Shown in pieces: positions 8,155 to 16,181 of a stretch of DNA of 26,921 nt. The position numbers and the translations under genes were made by a program. This stretch comes from JBATBW01 sp049662565 (lineage in GTDB: Bacteria > Bacillota_I > Bacilli_A > Erysipelotrichales > Erysipelotrichaceae). The DNA lies in assembly GCA_049662565.1 (NCBI GenBank), contig JBATBW010000071.1, positions 1-26,921 on the forward strand, in the 5' to 3' direction. The notes below the pieces were generated by a model, which saw only the letters and a list, made by a program, of their open reading frames with translations, did no database searches and was not told the DNA's origin. Each line of letters begins with the position of its first letter. Positions within the stretch are counted from its first letter, which is position 1.

Positions 8155-8181
8155 ATAATTATGGTTAAACATCATAATTAT
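8155..8181. repeat. Inverted repeat ATAATTATG/CATAATTAT
   Basis: A perfect 9-base inverted repeat (8155-8163 and 8173-8181) around a 9-base centre. Its centre contains most of TTAAACAT. GATAATTATGG at 8154-8164 recurs as an exact 11-base direct repeat at 8213-8223, where it overlaps the proposed -10 of the kinase promoter. This is a candidate operator for one of the two regulators. Confidence 0.55.
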
Positions 8182-8189
8182 GAAAGTAA

Positions 8190-8218
8190 TTCAAAAGTTT
8201 TATCTTCGATTTGATAAT
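8190..8218 (+). promoter_or_regulatory. Probable promoter of the kinase-RR2 unit
   Basis: TTCAAA (8190-8195) and GATAAT (8213-8218) are 17 bases apart. Transcription would start near 8225 and give a leader of about 60 bases. The upstream inverted repeat ends only eight bases before the -35, a position typical of activator sites. Confidence 0.5.
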
Positions 8219-8284
8219 TATGGACTCACATGTTACGATGTAAACATATTCAAAGAATAAATTGAAATTGCAGGGGGGGATATA

Positions 8285-9583
8285 ATGGATCAAATGGTTT
8301 TAGCAAATATTTCATTAGATATTTTCAGTATTGTTTTATCATTTATACCAGTTGCATATTTATTAAGTAATAGGCGATATAGTTATAAATTAAATCAGTA
8401 TTTCTTAGGAGTAAGCGTTGCAAATATCTTTATGATTATTGGAGATTTAGCGGATTGGCTTTTAAAAAATCCGAGTCCAGGACACGAAACAACTATATTG
8501 TTAATATTTAGTGCAATATTTTATGTAGCATCAGCTTTTGTATTATATTTTTTTGGGAGATATATAATTGAATATTTAAAAATAACGGATAAAATAAAAA
8601 AATGTTGTTTGATTGCGATTATGTTTGTCTGTAGTGTTCAAATAGTATTCGCAATCATTAGTCCATTTACAGGATATATTTTCTTTGTGAATGAGAGCGG
8701 ATATCAAAGAGGAAACTTATTTTGGGTATCACAATTTGTGCCAACTTTTTGTTATCTTTTATTTACGATATTAGTTATTGTCTATCATAAAAAATTAAAA
8801 CTAAGAGAAGTTGTGTTTTTTCTACTATATATCTTTGTTCCTTTGGGTGGTGGAGCATTGCAAATGTTTATGCGAGGTATTGCAGTAGTTAATATTGGAG
8901 TAGCATTAGCATTATTATTTATTTTAGTTAATATTCAATTTGAACGAGAATTACTAATTAAACAACAAGAACAAGAATTAGTTGATTTACATGTTGATAT
9001 TATGTTAAGTCAAATCCAACCTCACTTTTTATATAATACGCTGACAACGATTAGACAGTTATGTGATATTAATCCTCAGTTAGCAAAAGATGCTATTTTA
9101 GATTTTTCTTATTTTTTAAGAGGTAATATGGATTCATTACAAAGTAAAGATCCGATACCATTTACTCAAGAATTAAGTCATACTCAACATTATCTAAGGT
9201 TAGAACAACAACGTTTTGTCGGTAGACTTAAAATTGAAATAAAAACTACAATAGTAGATTTTAAATTACCTCCATTAACTTTACAACCACTAGTAGAGAA
9301 TGCTGTTCGTCATGGTATTGTAAAAAAAGAAGAAAGTGGAACAGTTATAATAGAGACACAGGAAACTAATAATGATTATATTGTGATAGTTAGTGATGAT
9401 GGAGTTGGTTTTGACCATAAAAGTTTTACTGAAAATGATCATTCGCATATTGGTTTATCAAATGTAAGACAGCGTTTAAAAGCTTCTTGTAATGGGCAAT
9501 TAATCATTAATAGTGTTATAGGTAAAGGGACGACAGCGACTATTATTTTACCTAAGAAAGGGGATATATGCGATTCTTATTAG
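8285..9583 (+). CDS. LytS/YehU-like sensor histidine kinase with 7-TM sensor
   Basis: Membrane-bound sensor kinase of 432 residues. Seven hydrophobic helices (roughly 8-27, 37-60, 70-91, 106-126, 147-168, 175-196, 197-216) form the input region, with no large external domain. A short coiled linker follows. The His_kinase domain has the phospho-acceptor H247 in QIQPHFLYNTL, the N box at N339 (LVENAVRHGI), D372 in DDGVGFD and the lid region HIGLSNVRQRL. All catalytic residues are intact. Kinases of this family usually pair with LytTR regulators; here both neighbouring regulators carry SAPR-type winged helices. The gene has a very strong site, seven G in a row, five bases before the ATG, and its end overlaps RR2 by 16 bases, so RR2 is the obvious partner. 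The ligand is unknown. Confidence 0.92.
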   Translation: MDQMVLANISLDIFSIVLSFIPVAYLLSNRRYSYKLNQYFLGVSVANIFMIIGDLADWLLKNPSPGHETTILLIFSAIFYVASAFVLYFFGRYIIEYLKITDKIKKCCLIAIMFVCSVQIVFAIISPFTGYIFFVNESGYQRGNLFWVSQFVPTFCYLLFTILVIVYHKKLKLREVVFFLLYIFVPLGGGALQMFMRGIAVVNIGVALALLFILVNIQFERELLIKQQEQELVDLHVDIMLSQIQPHFLYNTLTTIRQLCDINPQLAKDAILDFSYFLRGNMDSLQSKDPIPFTQELSHTQHYLRLEQQRFVGRLKIEIKTTIVDFKLPPLTLQPLVENAVRHGIVKKEESGTVIIETQETNNDYIVIVSDDGVGFDHKSFTENDHSHIGLSNVRQRLKASCNGQLIINSVIGKGTTATIILPKKGDICDSY

Positions 9584-10350
9584 TAGATGATGAACCAAGA
9601 GCATTAAAAGATTTAAGTGATACTTTAAGTAATACAGTTCCTGAAAGCGAAATAGTAACATTTTTATCTCCTAAAAAGGCATATGAATATTGTGAAAATA
9701 ATGTTGTGGATATTGCTTTTCTTGATATCGAAATGGGAAATATTAGTGGACTTTATCTGGCGAAAAAATTAAAAGAATTAAATCTTAAAATCCATATTAT
9801 ATTTGTCACAGCTTATGAAAAATATGCAGTAGATGCATTTCAAATACATGCAACAGGATATTTAATGAAACCAGCAAGATCTAATGATATATTGCGAGAA
9901 CTAACATTTATTTATGATTACAAGGCAAAGAAAAACATTAAAATTAAAACATTTGGTGGATTTGATATGTTTGTCGATGGTCAAATTGTAACCTTTAAAA
10001 GAAGTAAGTCTAAAGAATTACTAGCATATTTAGTCGATCGAAGAGGATTAAGTGTTACTGTAAGAGAGGCCTGTGACATATTATTTGAAGATGGTAAGTA
10101 CGACGTCGTTCGGATGAGTTATTTTCAAACAATTGTCAGTGAATTATATAGTACTTTAAAGAAAAATAATGCTCAAAAATTACTAATCAAAAAATATAAT
10201 TGTTTAGCTATAGATCCCTCAACGTTTGAATGTGATAGTTACAGTTTCTTAGATGGTGACCCGGTAGCGATTAATAATTATCGAGATGACTATCTAATTT
10301 GTTATAGCTGGTCATTATTTAGTATTGGTAAGTTTGACTTAGATGATTAG
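9568..10350 (+). CDS. SAPR-type response regulator with intact receiver (RR2)
   Basis: Response regulator of 260 residues, coupled to the kinase by a 16-base overlap with its own AAAGGGGAT binding site inside the kinase gene. The receiver pocket is complete: D7/D8/E9, phospho-acceptor D53 (FLDIEM), T81 and K101. The C-terminal half is an OmpR-like winged helix (KIKTFGGFDMFVDG onward) with a truncated BTAD-like end (YRDDYLICYSW), as in the SAPR family. It is a close paralogue of RR1 at 7237, more alike in the DNA-binding half than in the receiver. It probably acts on the surface gene immediately downstream, from which it is separated by a terminator and a promoter region rich in palindromes. 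Target genes are inferred, not shown. Confidence 0.92.
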   Translation: MRFLLVDDEPRALKDLSDTLSNTVPESEIVTFLSPKKAYEYCENNVVDIAFLDIEMGNISGLYLAKKLKELNLKIHIIFVTAYEKYAVDAFQIHATGYLMKPARSNDILRELTFIYDYKAKKNIKIKTFGGFDMFVDGQIVTFKRSKSKELLAYLVDRRGLSVTVREACDILFEDGKYDVVRMSYFQTIVSELYSTLKKNNAQKLLIKKYNCLAIDPSTFECDSYSFLDGDPVAINNYRDDYLICYSWSLFSIGKFDLDD

Positions 10351-10354
10351 AACT

Positions 10355-10384
10355 AAAAGATCAATTACATATTGGTCTTTTTTT
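10355..10384 (+). terminator. Rho-independent terminator after RR2
   Basis: AAAAGATCAAT (10355-10365) pairs with ATTGGTCTTTT (10371-10381), with one T-G pair and a TACAT loop, and runs into seven T. It separates the kinase-RR2 unit from the surface gene. The stem sequence is nearly the same as that of the terminator at 15881. Confidence 0.85.
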
Positions 10385-10411
10385 GTGACACTCTTGTTGC
10401 TGTTTAACTCC

Positions 10412-10459
10412 TATAATTAAACTAAACATGATTATATGTTTAAAGATATTCAATATCTT
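10412..10459 (+). promoter_or_regulatory. Candidate promoter and paired palindromes of the surface gene
   Basis: A perfect TATAAT (10412-10417) lacks a recognisable -35, as expected for an activator-dependent promoter. It is followed by two adjoining inverted repeats: TAAACAT-GATTAT-ATGTTTA (10423-10442) and AAGATATT-C-AATATCTT (10443-10459). Both are perfect. The first contains the TTAAACAT-like core shared with the kinase upstream region. They could be operators over the start point or 5'-leader hairpins. Confidence 0.5.
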
Positions 10460-10494
10460 ATTTGAAATAATCGTTAAAAAAAAGGGGATCTAAT

Positions 10495-13400
10495 ATGAAA
10501 TTATTAAAGAAGGGATTATCAATTTTACTCGCGGTAATAATGATAATTAATATTAACAATATTTATGTTTTTGCAAACCCGGATACAACAATTACTGGGG
10601 ATTTTATTGTAACTGGTGGTACTTTAGGGAACGACTATACTTATGGAAACAACACATTAACAATTAAGTCAAGTACTCCTGTTACAATTTCAGGGACTAC
10701 TACAAAAGATAAAATAGTTGTTCAAAGTGGTGTGACAGCTAATATTACTTTAGATAATTTAAGTATTATAATTAATGATGGTGGTGGATCTGTGCCAGGC
10801 TCAATAGCAATAGATAATGTAGGAGCGACCACAAAAATAAATTTAGTAGGAAAAAATATTTTACATAGTGGTAATAGTCAATCAGCTTTACATGTGCCAG
10901 ATGGTTCAAGTGTTACCATTGAAGGAATAGGAAGTCTGGATGCAAGTGTTTATGATGGAGCTCCAGCAATTGGTGCTGGGTATTACAGTTCAGCCGGAAA
11001 TATTACAATTAATGATGGCAATGTAGTTGCGAGGGGTGGTTATGCAAGTGCTGCTATTGGAAGTGGTAGTGGAGGAACTGGTGGAAACATTACAATTAAT
11101 GGCGGAAATATTACTGCTTTTGGTGGACAAAAAAGTTCGGCTATCGGTGGAGGTTTAAGAGGTGCTGGCGGTAATATAATCATAACTGGTGGTATTGTTA
11201 ATGCTTTTGGCGGTAATGATGCACCCGGCATTGGTGGTGGATTTGAAGGTAAAGCTGGTAATTTTTCTACTGGTGAAAATGGAACAGCTTTTATTAATAC
11301 AAATAATATTTCCGATAAATCAAAAAAGGATGCATGGAAAGGTGTAATTTTTGATGGTAACAACGGGAATGTTTATGGAAATCAAAATATAATAAAAAAT
11401 GCGGAATTCCCTTTAAATAAAACAATGACAATAAAGGAAAATATAACACTCACAGTGAATGATGGTAGCACTTTAACAAATAGTGGCAGTTTAATTGTCG
11501 AGGGTACAATAAATGCACCCGGTTCAATTATAAATAAAGGAACAATCACAAATTATGGTTCGCTAAAAAGTGATAATACTATAAATAACAATGGAAAGAT
11601 TATTCAACTTGGAGAGATAATTGGCCAAGTAAGTGGAAATGAACCAGTTTATCCATTACAAATCGATTCTAAAATCGATATCACTAGAGGTTCGGTTACC
11701 ATTATTTCAAACGGAGATAAGATATTAATTGACCAAAGTGGAAATTTATATAAAGGAACACTAAACGACACACTAACTTTTTCAGGTGCATCAAATTCCA
11801 ATGCTATTTCAATAATTGATGTTGGTAGTAATGATAAGAAGATTAAAGTTATATTAGAAGATTTATCAATCATAGTGAATAGAGGCATCCCCTTTAATAT
11901 ATTAGGGTCATCGGTTTTAATGACAATTAAAGGAATAAATTATTTAAAAAAAGATAATAATCAAGATCCTGGAGCAGGTATTCACGTACCGTTAGGTTCA
12001 AATCTAGTAATTGAAGGAGATGGCAGTTTAGAGACATTAGGTGGTGCGTATAGTGCTGGAATTGGCGGACAAGGAAGTTTTAGGAGCTGTGACATTAGTG
12101 GTAGTATAACTATCAATAGTGGCACAATTAAATCGTATGGTGGTTGGATGGGTGCAGCTGGAATAGGAGGATCTACTTCATATCAAACATCATGTGGCAG
12201 TGGCAATATAATAATTAATGATGGTAATGTAATTGCTGTAGGTGGCGATGGCAACTTTGGTCGAGGAGGTGCCGGTATTGGTGGTGGTCACGGTGGTTCT
12301 GCTGGTGATATCACGATTAACGGCGGAGTTATATTCGCGAAATCTTTTGGTGGTAATGGCGCTGGTATTGGTGGCGGTAAAGATGGAAGCGCTGGAACTT
12401 TTTCTACTGGAATAAATGGTCATGCTTTTATAGATGCAAGTAGTATCCAACATCAAAATAACAAAAGTTCGTGGAGTGGTGTGATTTTTGAGGGTGTTAG
12501 TGGTAAATTGTATAATAATATGACCTTAAAAAATAATGTCGAAATTTCTAGTGATAAGACTTTAGTTATAAGTGATCTTTTAAATTTAACAATTGATTCT
12601 AATGCGATACTGACAAATCGAGGAACAATTACTAATAATGGTACTATAACTAATGGCGGAACTATTCTAAATTATGGGACTATTACTCCTAATGCTCCAA
12701 TAGGTGGAACAATTAAAAATCCATCACAAGTTAGCATTAGTTTTGAAAACTTCAATGGCGGACAATTAAATACGCCAAACACCGTAAATTATGGGGATAC
12801 AATTAATATTATTGTATCAGTAAGTCCAAAAACAATTATAAAATCGTTACAAAAAACAGCGATTGATAGTATAGATTTATATATTGGTAGCATTGATGAA
12901 GTAAATAAGTTAGGTAATATTAGTGTAATGGATGGCAAAGCTAAACTACAAAATGTTTTAATTGATGGTGACAAATGGATGCCTAACAGTAACAAAAATA
13001 TTATTGCGGTTTATGGTGGATCTACTAACAACTCATTATTAGAAAGTAGTATTAACACAGAATTAACAGTTAATAAAGGACAACGCTCTATTAGTGCTCC
13101 AACTGTCAATAGTCTAACTTCTACTTCAATTTCAATTAGCGCGGTAATACCAAGTAAAGTTGATGGTACAGTGGAATATGGTTATTCAACAACCGATAAT
13201 AGTGCCGATGTTACTAATTGGCAAAGTGGATTAACATTTACTAGTTTAACTCAAGATACAACATATTATTTTTTTAGTAGAGTAACTGGTGGGACTTATT
13301 TTGATGATGTTATTAGTCCAAGTGCTTTAATTAAAACACCACTTAAAGAACAATTTAATTTAGAATTGGGTGAAAAATATTATTTTGATTTATCTGCTAT

Positions 13401-15864
13401 GGATGTACAAGGTACAATTAATTATGAATTACCGGATACCGATTTATATTATGTGCCTTTTACATATGTTGGTACTATCAATGCTTATAAACTGGATGCA
13501 TCTAGTAATGGAGACGTAAGTAGTTCAGAAAGAGCGAATTCTTATATTCATAGTTTATTTTTATCGGATTATGTAATTAGTCGTAATGTTTCATGGAAAA
13601 ACTTAAATGATGATAATTTAATATTTGGTAAAAACTATCTTAATAACGGAATTAATTATACTTTAAGATCGCCTTCTGTGGGATGTGCGTCTGGTAGTGC
13701 TGAGCAAATTGGTGGAAAACCTACTAATAATGAATGGGAAAATATTTACAATAAAGATCATAGTTTTATTAAAAATATTAACCATAGTATATCTTCTTGG
13801 GGCCAAGATACCGCCTATAATAATTCCGATATGCGAATTAATAGAGGATATTTGTCTTCGTTTGATTTAACTTATAGCGATATTAAAACCAGTGATGTTA
13901 CTATTGGTTGGCGACCAATTTTGGAATTACCAAGTAATCTTAATTCTAATGATTTATCAAAAGTAGTATTAAACTTAAATGGCGGGGAAATTGGAACTAT
14001 TTCGGATAGTATTAACATAATAACTAAAAGTAATACAAATTACTCGTTACCAAGTCATTTAAGTATTCAAGCACCAACTAATAAGATTTTAATTGGTTGG
14101 AATACTGCACAAGATGGTAGTGGAACTAGCTTTGAATATAATGGTGAAATAGATGCTTCAGTTAAACAATTATATGCGATGTGGGATTATCCGTATGAGT
14201 TGAAACCTACCGCAAAAATTGACTATGTAAACGAGACATTAACTGGTTTAATTGCTAAAGAAACATATTTGATTCAATGTGATCAGAATGAGCCAAGAAT
14301 AGTAAATGCTAATGAATTAGGATATATTAGTATTTTAGAAGAATACTTCGGTAAAAGTATTAAGGTAATAAAAAAAGGAGTAACCGGAGAATCAAATAAC
14401 AGTGATCCTCAAATTATTGCTATTGACTTGCGGCCTGAAGAACCAGCAAATAACTTGAGAGTTTATAAAGATGGTACAAATATTAATGTTTTAGAAGGGT
14501 TTAGTTATACAGGATGTGAGTTTTCTAAAGATGGCATTAATTGGGATGTAATTTATGATTTTAATAAATTAGCACCAAATACCACTTATTCAATATTGGT
14601 TAGATATCAAGCAGTTTATGAAAAGTCGTTTGCTTCTAAAGCGAAAGGGATGAATGTTACAACAACAAATTTGGATGGAAGTACAATATTAAAACCGTAT
14701 GAACAAGTTATTAATAAAGATACTTCTACTGCAATTTCAAACTTTGGTGATAATTCAATTTTTATTGACAACAATAAATCATCTGGTTTAAAAGATATTA
14801 CGATTAATTTCCCTACAACAAGTAAGGATATTGAAGTTTTTACTGACTATAGTGTTAATATACCGGCTGGGTCATCAATTAATATTAATGATGAAGCAGA
14901 AGTCACAACAATTATTAATACTAGTGCTTATTTAGATAAAGAAGGTAATATAAATTTTTCAAATGGGGGAAATATAATTGTTGGCGGTATTGGGAATATT
15001 TCTACTAATGTAAAATTACCATTAAAATCTAAGATATATTTAAGAAATGATGGTACATTATTTATTCCTAAAGACTCAATAATTGCAACAAGTAATGGCA
15101 ATGAAATTACTGTACCTGACTTTGGAGCGACAATCAGTCCTTTAGGTGAAGTGGTAGTGATTGTTTCTAATATAAAATTAAATAATAGTGTGGTTCAAAA
15201 AAATAAAGAATTACTACTAATTGGCACAATTAATCCTTTAGAAGCTACTAACACTAATATTGTTTGGTCAATATTAAATGATAATGGAACAGGTGCAAGT
15301 ATCACTAATGACAATATCTTTAAAGCGGTTACTGCAGGAGATGTACAAGTTCTAGCAACTATTAAAAAAGGAATAAGTGCTGTGACGGATTATACTCAAG
15401 AAATTACGATTACGGTAACTAATGGTAATGGAAATTATTCAATTATAACTAATGGAACAACTAATTTTATCATTAATCAAGCAAAGCAATCAGTTGCTCT
15501 AAAGATTGGTGAAGGAATCAAGGGATTTAATGCAACAAAATTCTTTTATAAAGCGACCATAGATGGTGTGTTACTGGATTTAGGCACAATTAATGGTACT
15601 GAAGGTGTAGATGGGTCAATAAAAGATGGGTCTATCGTTATTACAATCTTTAAAGAACGACTTAACAAACTAGGTGTTGGTTCGCACGATTTAGTTATAA
15701 CATTAAAAGATGGAACAACAGTAAGTAGTTCATTAACAGTTACTGAAAGTTTAACACCACAAACTGGTGATAATAGTAATTCAATGTTGTGGATTATGAT
15801 GTTATTGATTTCTAGTGGCTTATTATCTGTAGTAATGAGAATGAAAAAAAAGAAAATAAGTTAA
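10495..15864 (+). CDS. Very large repeat-rich, sortase-anchored surface protein
   Basis: Cell-wall-attached secreted protein of 1789 residues. A signal peptide (MKLLKKGLSILL...) is probably cut after VFA at 27. Two related halves follow (about 30-390 and 392-750). Each holds Gly-rich GNITINGGNI/AIGGG-type repeats (about 156-265 and 516-643), a (W)xGVIF(D/E)G segment and NxGTI-type strands, suggesting a beta-solenoid. Next come an Fn3-like domain (about 865-949), a region resembling DUF6273-type modules with LRSPS and GWRPILEL (956-1147), an InlB/Listeria-Bacteroides-like repeat with IGWNT and LYAMW (1156-1231), a second Fn3-like stretch, a BIG2-like Ig domain (1558-1642) and a CBM_X2-like domain. 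The C-terminus has TPQTGD (1754-1759), a membrane helix and a Lys-rich tail: a variant sorting signal lacking the Leu next to Pro. It has an AAGGGGAT site and lies just downstream of the two-component genes. Likely an adhesin or glycan-binding protein; the ligand is unknown. Confidence 0.88.
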   Translation: MKLLKKGLSILLAVIMIININNIYVFANPDTTITGDFIVTGGTLGNDYTYGNNTLTIKSSTPVTISGTTTKDKIVVQSGVTANITLDNLSIIINDGGGSVPGSIAIDNVGATTKINLVGKNILHSGNSQSALHVPDGSSVTIEGIGSLDASVYDGAPAIGAGYYSSAGNITINDGNVVARGGYASAAIGSGSGGTGGNITINGGNITAFGGQKSSAIGGGLRGAGGNIIITGGIVNAFGGNDAPGIGGGFEGKAGNFSTGENGTAFINTNNISDKSKKDAWKGVIFDGNNGNVYGNQNIIKNAEFPLNKTMTIKENITLTVNDGSTLTNSGSLIVEGTINAPGSIINKGTITNYGSLKSDNTINNNGKIIQLGEIIGQVSGNEPVYPLQIDSKIDITRGSVTIISNGDKILIDQSGNLYKGTLNDTLTFSGASNSNAISIIDVGSNDKKIKVILEDLSIIVNRGIPFNILGSSVLMTIKGINYLKKDNNQDPGAGIHVPLGSNLVIEGDGSLETLGGAYSAGIGGQGSFRSCDISGSITINSGTIKSYGGWMGAAGIGGSTSYQTSCGSGNIIINDGNVIAVGGDGNFGRGGAGIGGGHGGSAGDITINGGVIFAKSFGGNGAGIGGGKDGSAGTFSTGINGHAFIDASSIQHQNNKSSWSGVIFEGVSGKLYNNMTLKNNVEISSDKTLVISDLLNLTIDSNAILTNRGTITNNGTITNGGTILNYGTITPNAPIGGTIKNPSQVSISFENFNGGQLNTPNTVNYGDTINIIVSVSPKTIIKSLQKTAIDSIDLYIGSIDEVNKLGNISVMDGKAKLQNVLIDGDKWMPNSNKNIIAVYGGSTNNSLLESSINTELTVNKGQRSISAPTVNSLTSTSISISAVIPSKVDGTVEYGYSTTDNSADVTNWQSGLTFTSLTQDTTYYFFSRVTGGTYFDDVISPSALIKTPLKEQFNLELGEKYYFDLSAMDVQGTINYELPDTDLYYVPFTYVGTINAYKLDASSNGDVSSSERANSYIHSLFLSDYVISRNVSWKNLNDDNLIFGKNYLNNGINYTLRSPSVGCASGSAEQIGGKPTNNEWENIYNKDHSFIKNINHSISSWGQDTAYNNSDMRINRGYLSSFDLTYSDIKTSDVTIGWRPILELPSNLNSNDLSKVVLNLNGGEIGTISDSINIITKSNTNYSLPSHLSIQAPTNKILIGWNTAQDGSGTSFEYNGEIDASVKQLYAMWDYPYELKPTAKIDYVNETLTGLIAKETYLIQCDQNEPRIVNANELGYISILEEYFGKSIKVIKKGVTGESNNSDPQIIAIDLRPEEPANNLRVYKDGTNINVLEGFSYTGCEFSKDGINWDVIYDFNKLAPNTTYSILVRYQAVYEKSFASKAKGMNVTTTNLDGSTILKPYEQVINKDTSTAISNFGDNSIFIDNNKSSGLKDITINFPTTSKDIEVFTDYSVNIPAGSSININDEAEVTTIINTSAYLDKEGNINFSNGGNIIVGGIGNISTNVKLPLKSKIYLRNDGTLFIPKDSIIATSNGNEITVPDFGATISPLGEVVVIVSNIKLNNSVVQKNKELLLIGTINPLEATNTNIVWSILNDNGTGASITNDNIFKAVTAGDVQVLATIKKGISAVTDYTQEITITVTNGNGNYSIITNGTTNFIINQAKQSVALKIGEGIKGFNATKFFYKATIDGVLLDLGTINGTEGVDGSIKDGSIVITIFKERLNKLGVGSHDLVITLKDGTTVSSSLTVTESLTPQTGDNSNSMLWIMMLLISSGLLSVVMRMKKKKIS

Positions 15865-15880
15865 TAAATAAAGATAATGA

Positions 15881-15911
15881 ATAAAAGACCATATAAATAT
15901 TGGTCTTTTAT
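15881..15911. terminator. Terminator after the surface gene
   Basis: A perfect 11-base inverted repeat, ATAAAAGACCA (15881-15891) with TGGTCTTTTAT (15901-15911), around nine bases. It has A-rich and T-rich flanks and lies 16 bases after the stop codon. The alaS promoter starts 10 bases further on. Confidence 0.75.
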
Positions 15912-15921
15912 TGCTTGACTA

Positions 15922-15950
15922 TTGACATTGATTATTAATAAATGTATTAT
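15922..15950 (+). promoter_or_regulatory. Promoter of the alaS transcript
   Basis: A consensus TTGACA (15922-15927) and TATTAT (15945-15950) with 17-base spacing, the strongest promoter match in the window. Transcription would start near 15957 and enter the alanine T-box leader. Confidence 0.8.
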
Positions 15951-15956
15951 TTAGTT

Positions 15957-16160
15957 GTTAAAAATAGATGAGTAAATTAGGAAGTTTTGTCTTAGAGAAA
16001 AAGTGGTTGGTGCAAACTTTACAAAATAATTAAATGAAGCTACTAGGTAAAATTTTAACCGCTTCGTTAGCGTTATCTAACATGATAAGGTGCTTATAGA
16101 AATATAAGAATCAGGATGGTATCGCGATAATAATCGTTCCTGTTTGGGACGGTTTTTTTT
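15957..16160 (+). promoter_or_regulatory. Alanine T-box riboswitch leader of alaS
   Basis: Stem I has AGTGGTTGGTGCAAACT (about 16000-16018). The specifier codon GCU is at 16039-16041 in the GAA-GCU-ACU context. The T-box core AGGATGGTATCGCG (16113-16126) differs from the consensus AGGGTGGTACCGCG at two positions, but keeps UGGU, which pairs with the ACCA end of tRNA-Ala (A73). The terminator stem AATCGTTCC/GGGACGGTT (16132-16154) is followed by T bases. Together with the promoter this accounts for the whole 317-base gap before alaS. Confidence 0.93.
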
Positions 16161-16181
16161 ATTTTTTAAAGGAGAAAAGAT

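Noticed and set aside
10428..10493. 21-codon frame ending just before the surface gene
   Set aside because: It has no ribosome binding site and its sequence is dictated by the two palindromes there.
11040..11363. Proline-rich 107-codon frame on the minus strand
   Set aside because: It is the antisense of Gly-rich repeats in the surface protein; no binding site, no family resemblance.
12040..12420. CRISPR-like or tandem DNA repeats in the surface gene
   Set aside because: Repetition is at the protein level, with degenerate DNA and no constant repeat-spacer pattern.
7031..15911. Phage or transposon origin of the signalling locus
   Set aside because: No integrase, transposase, terminal inverted repeats, target duplication or tRNA attachment site was seen.
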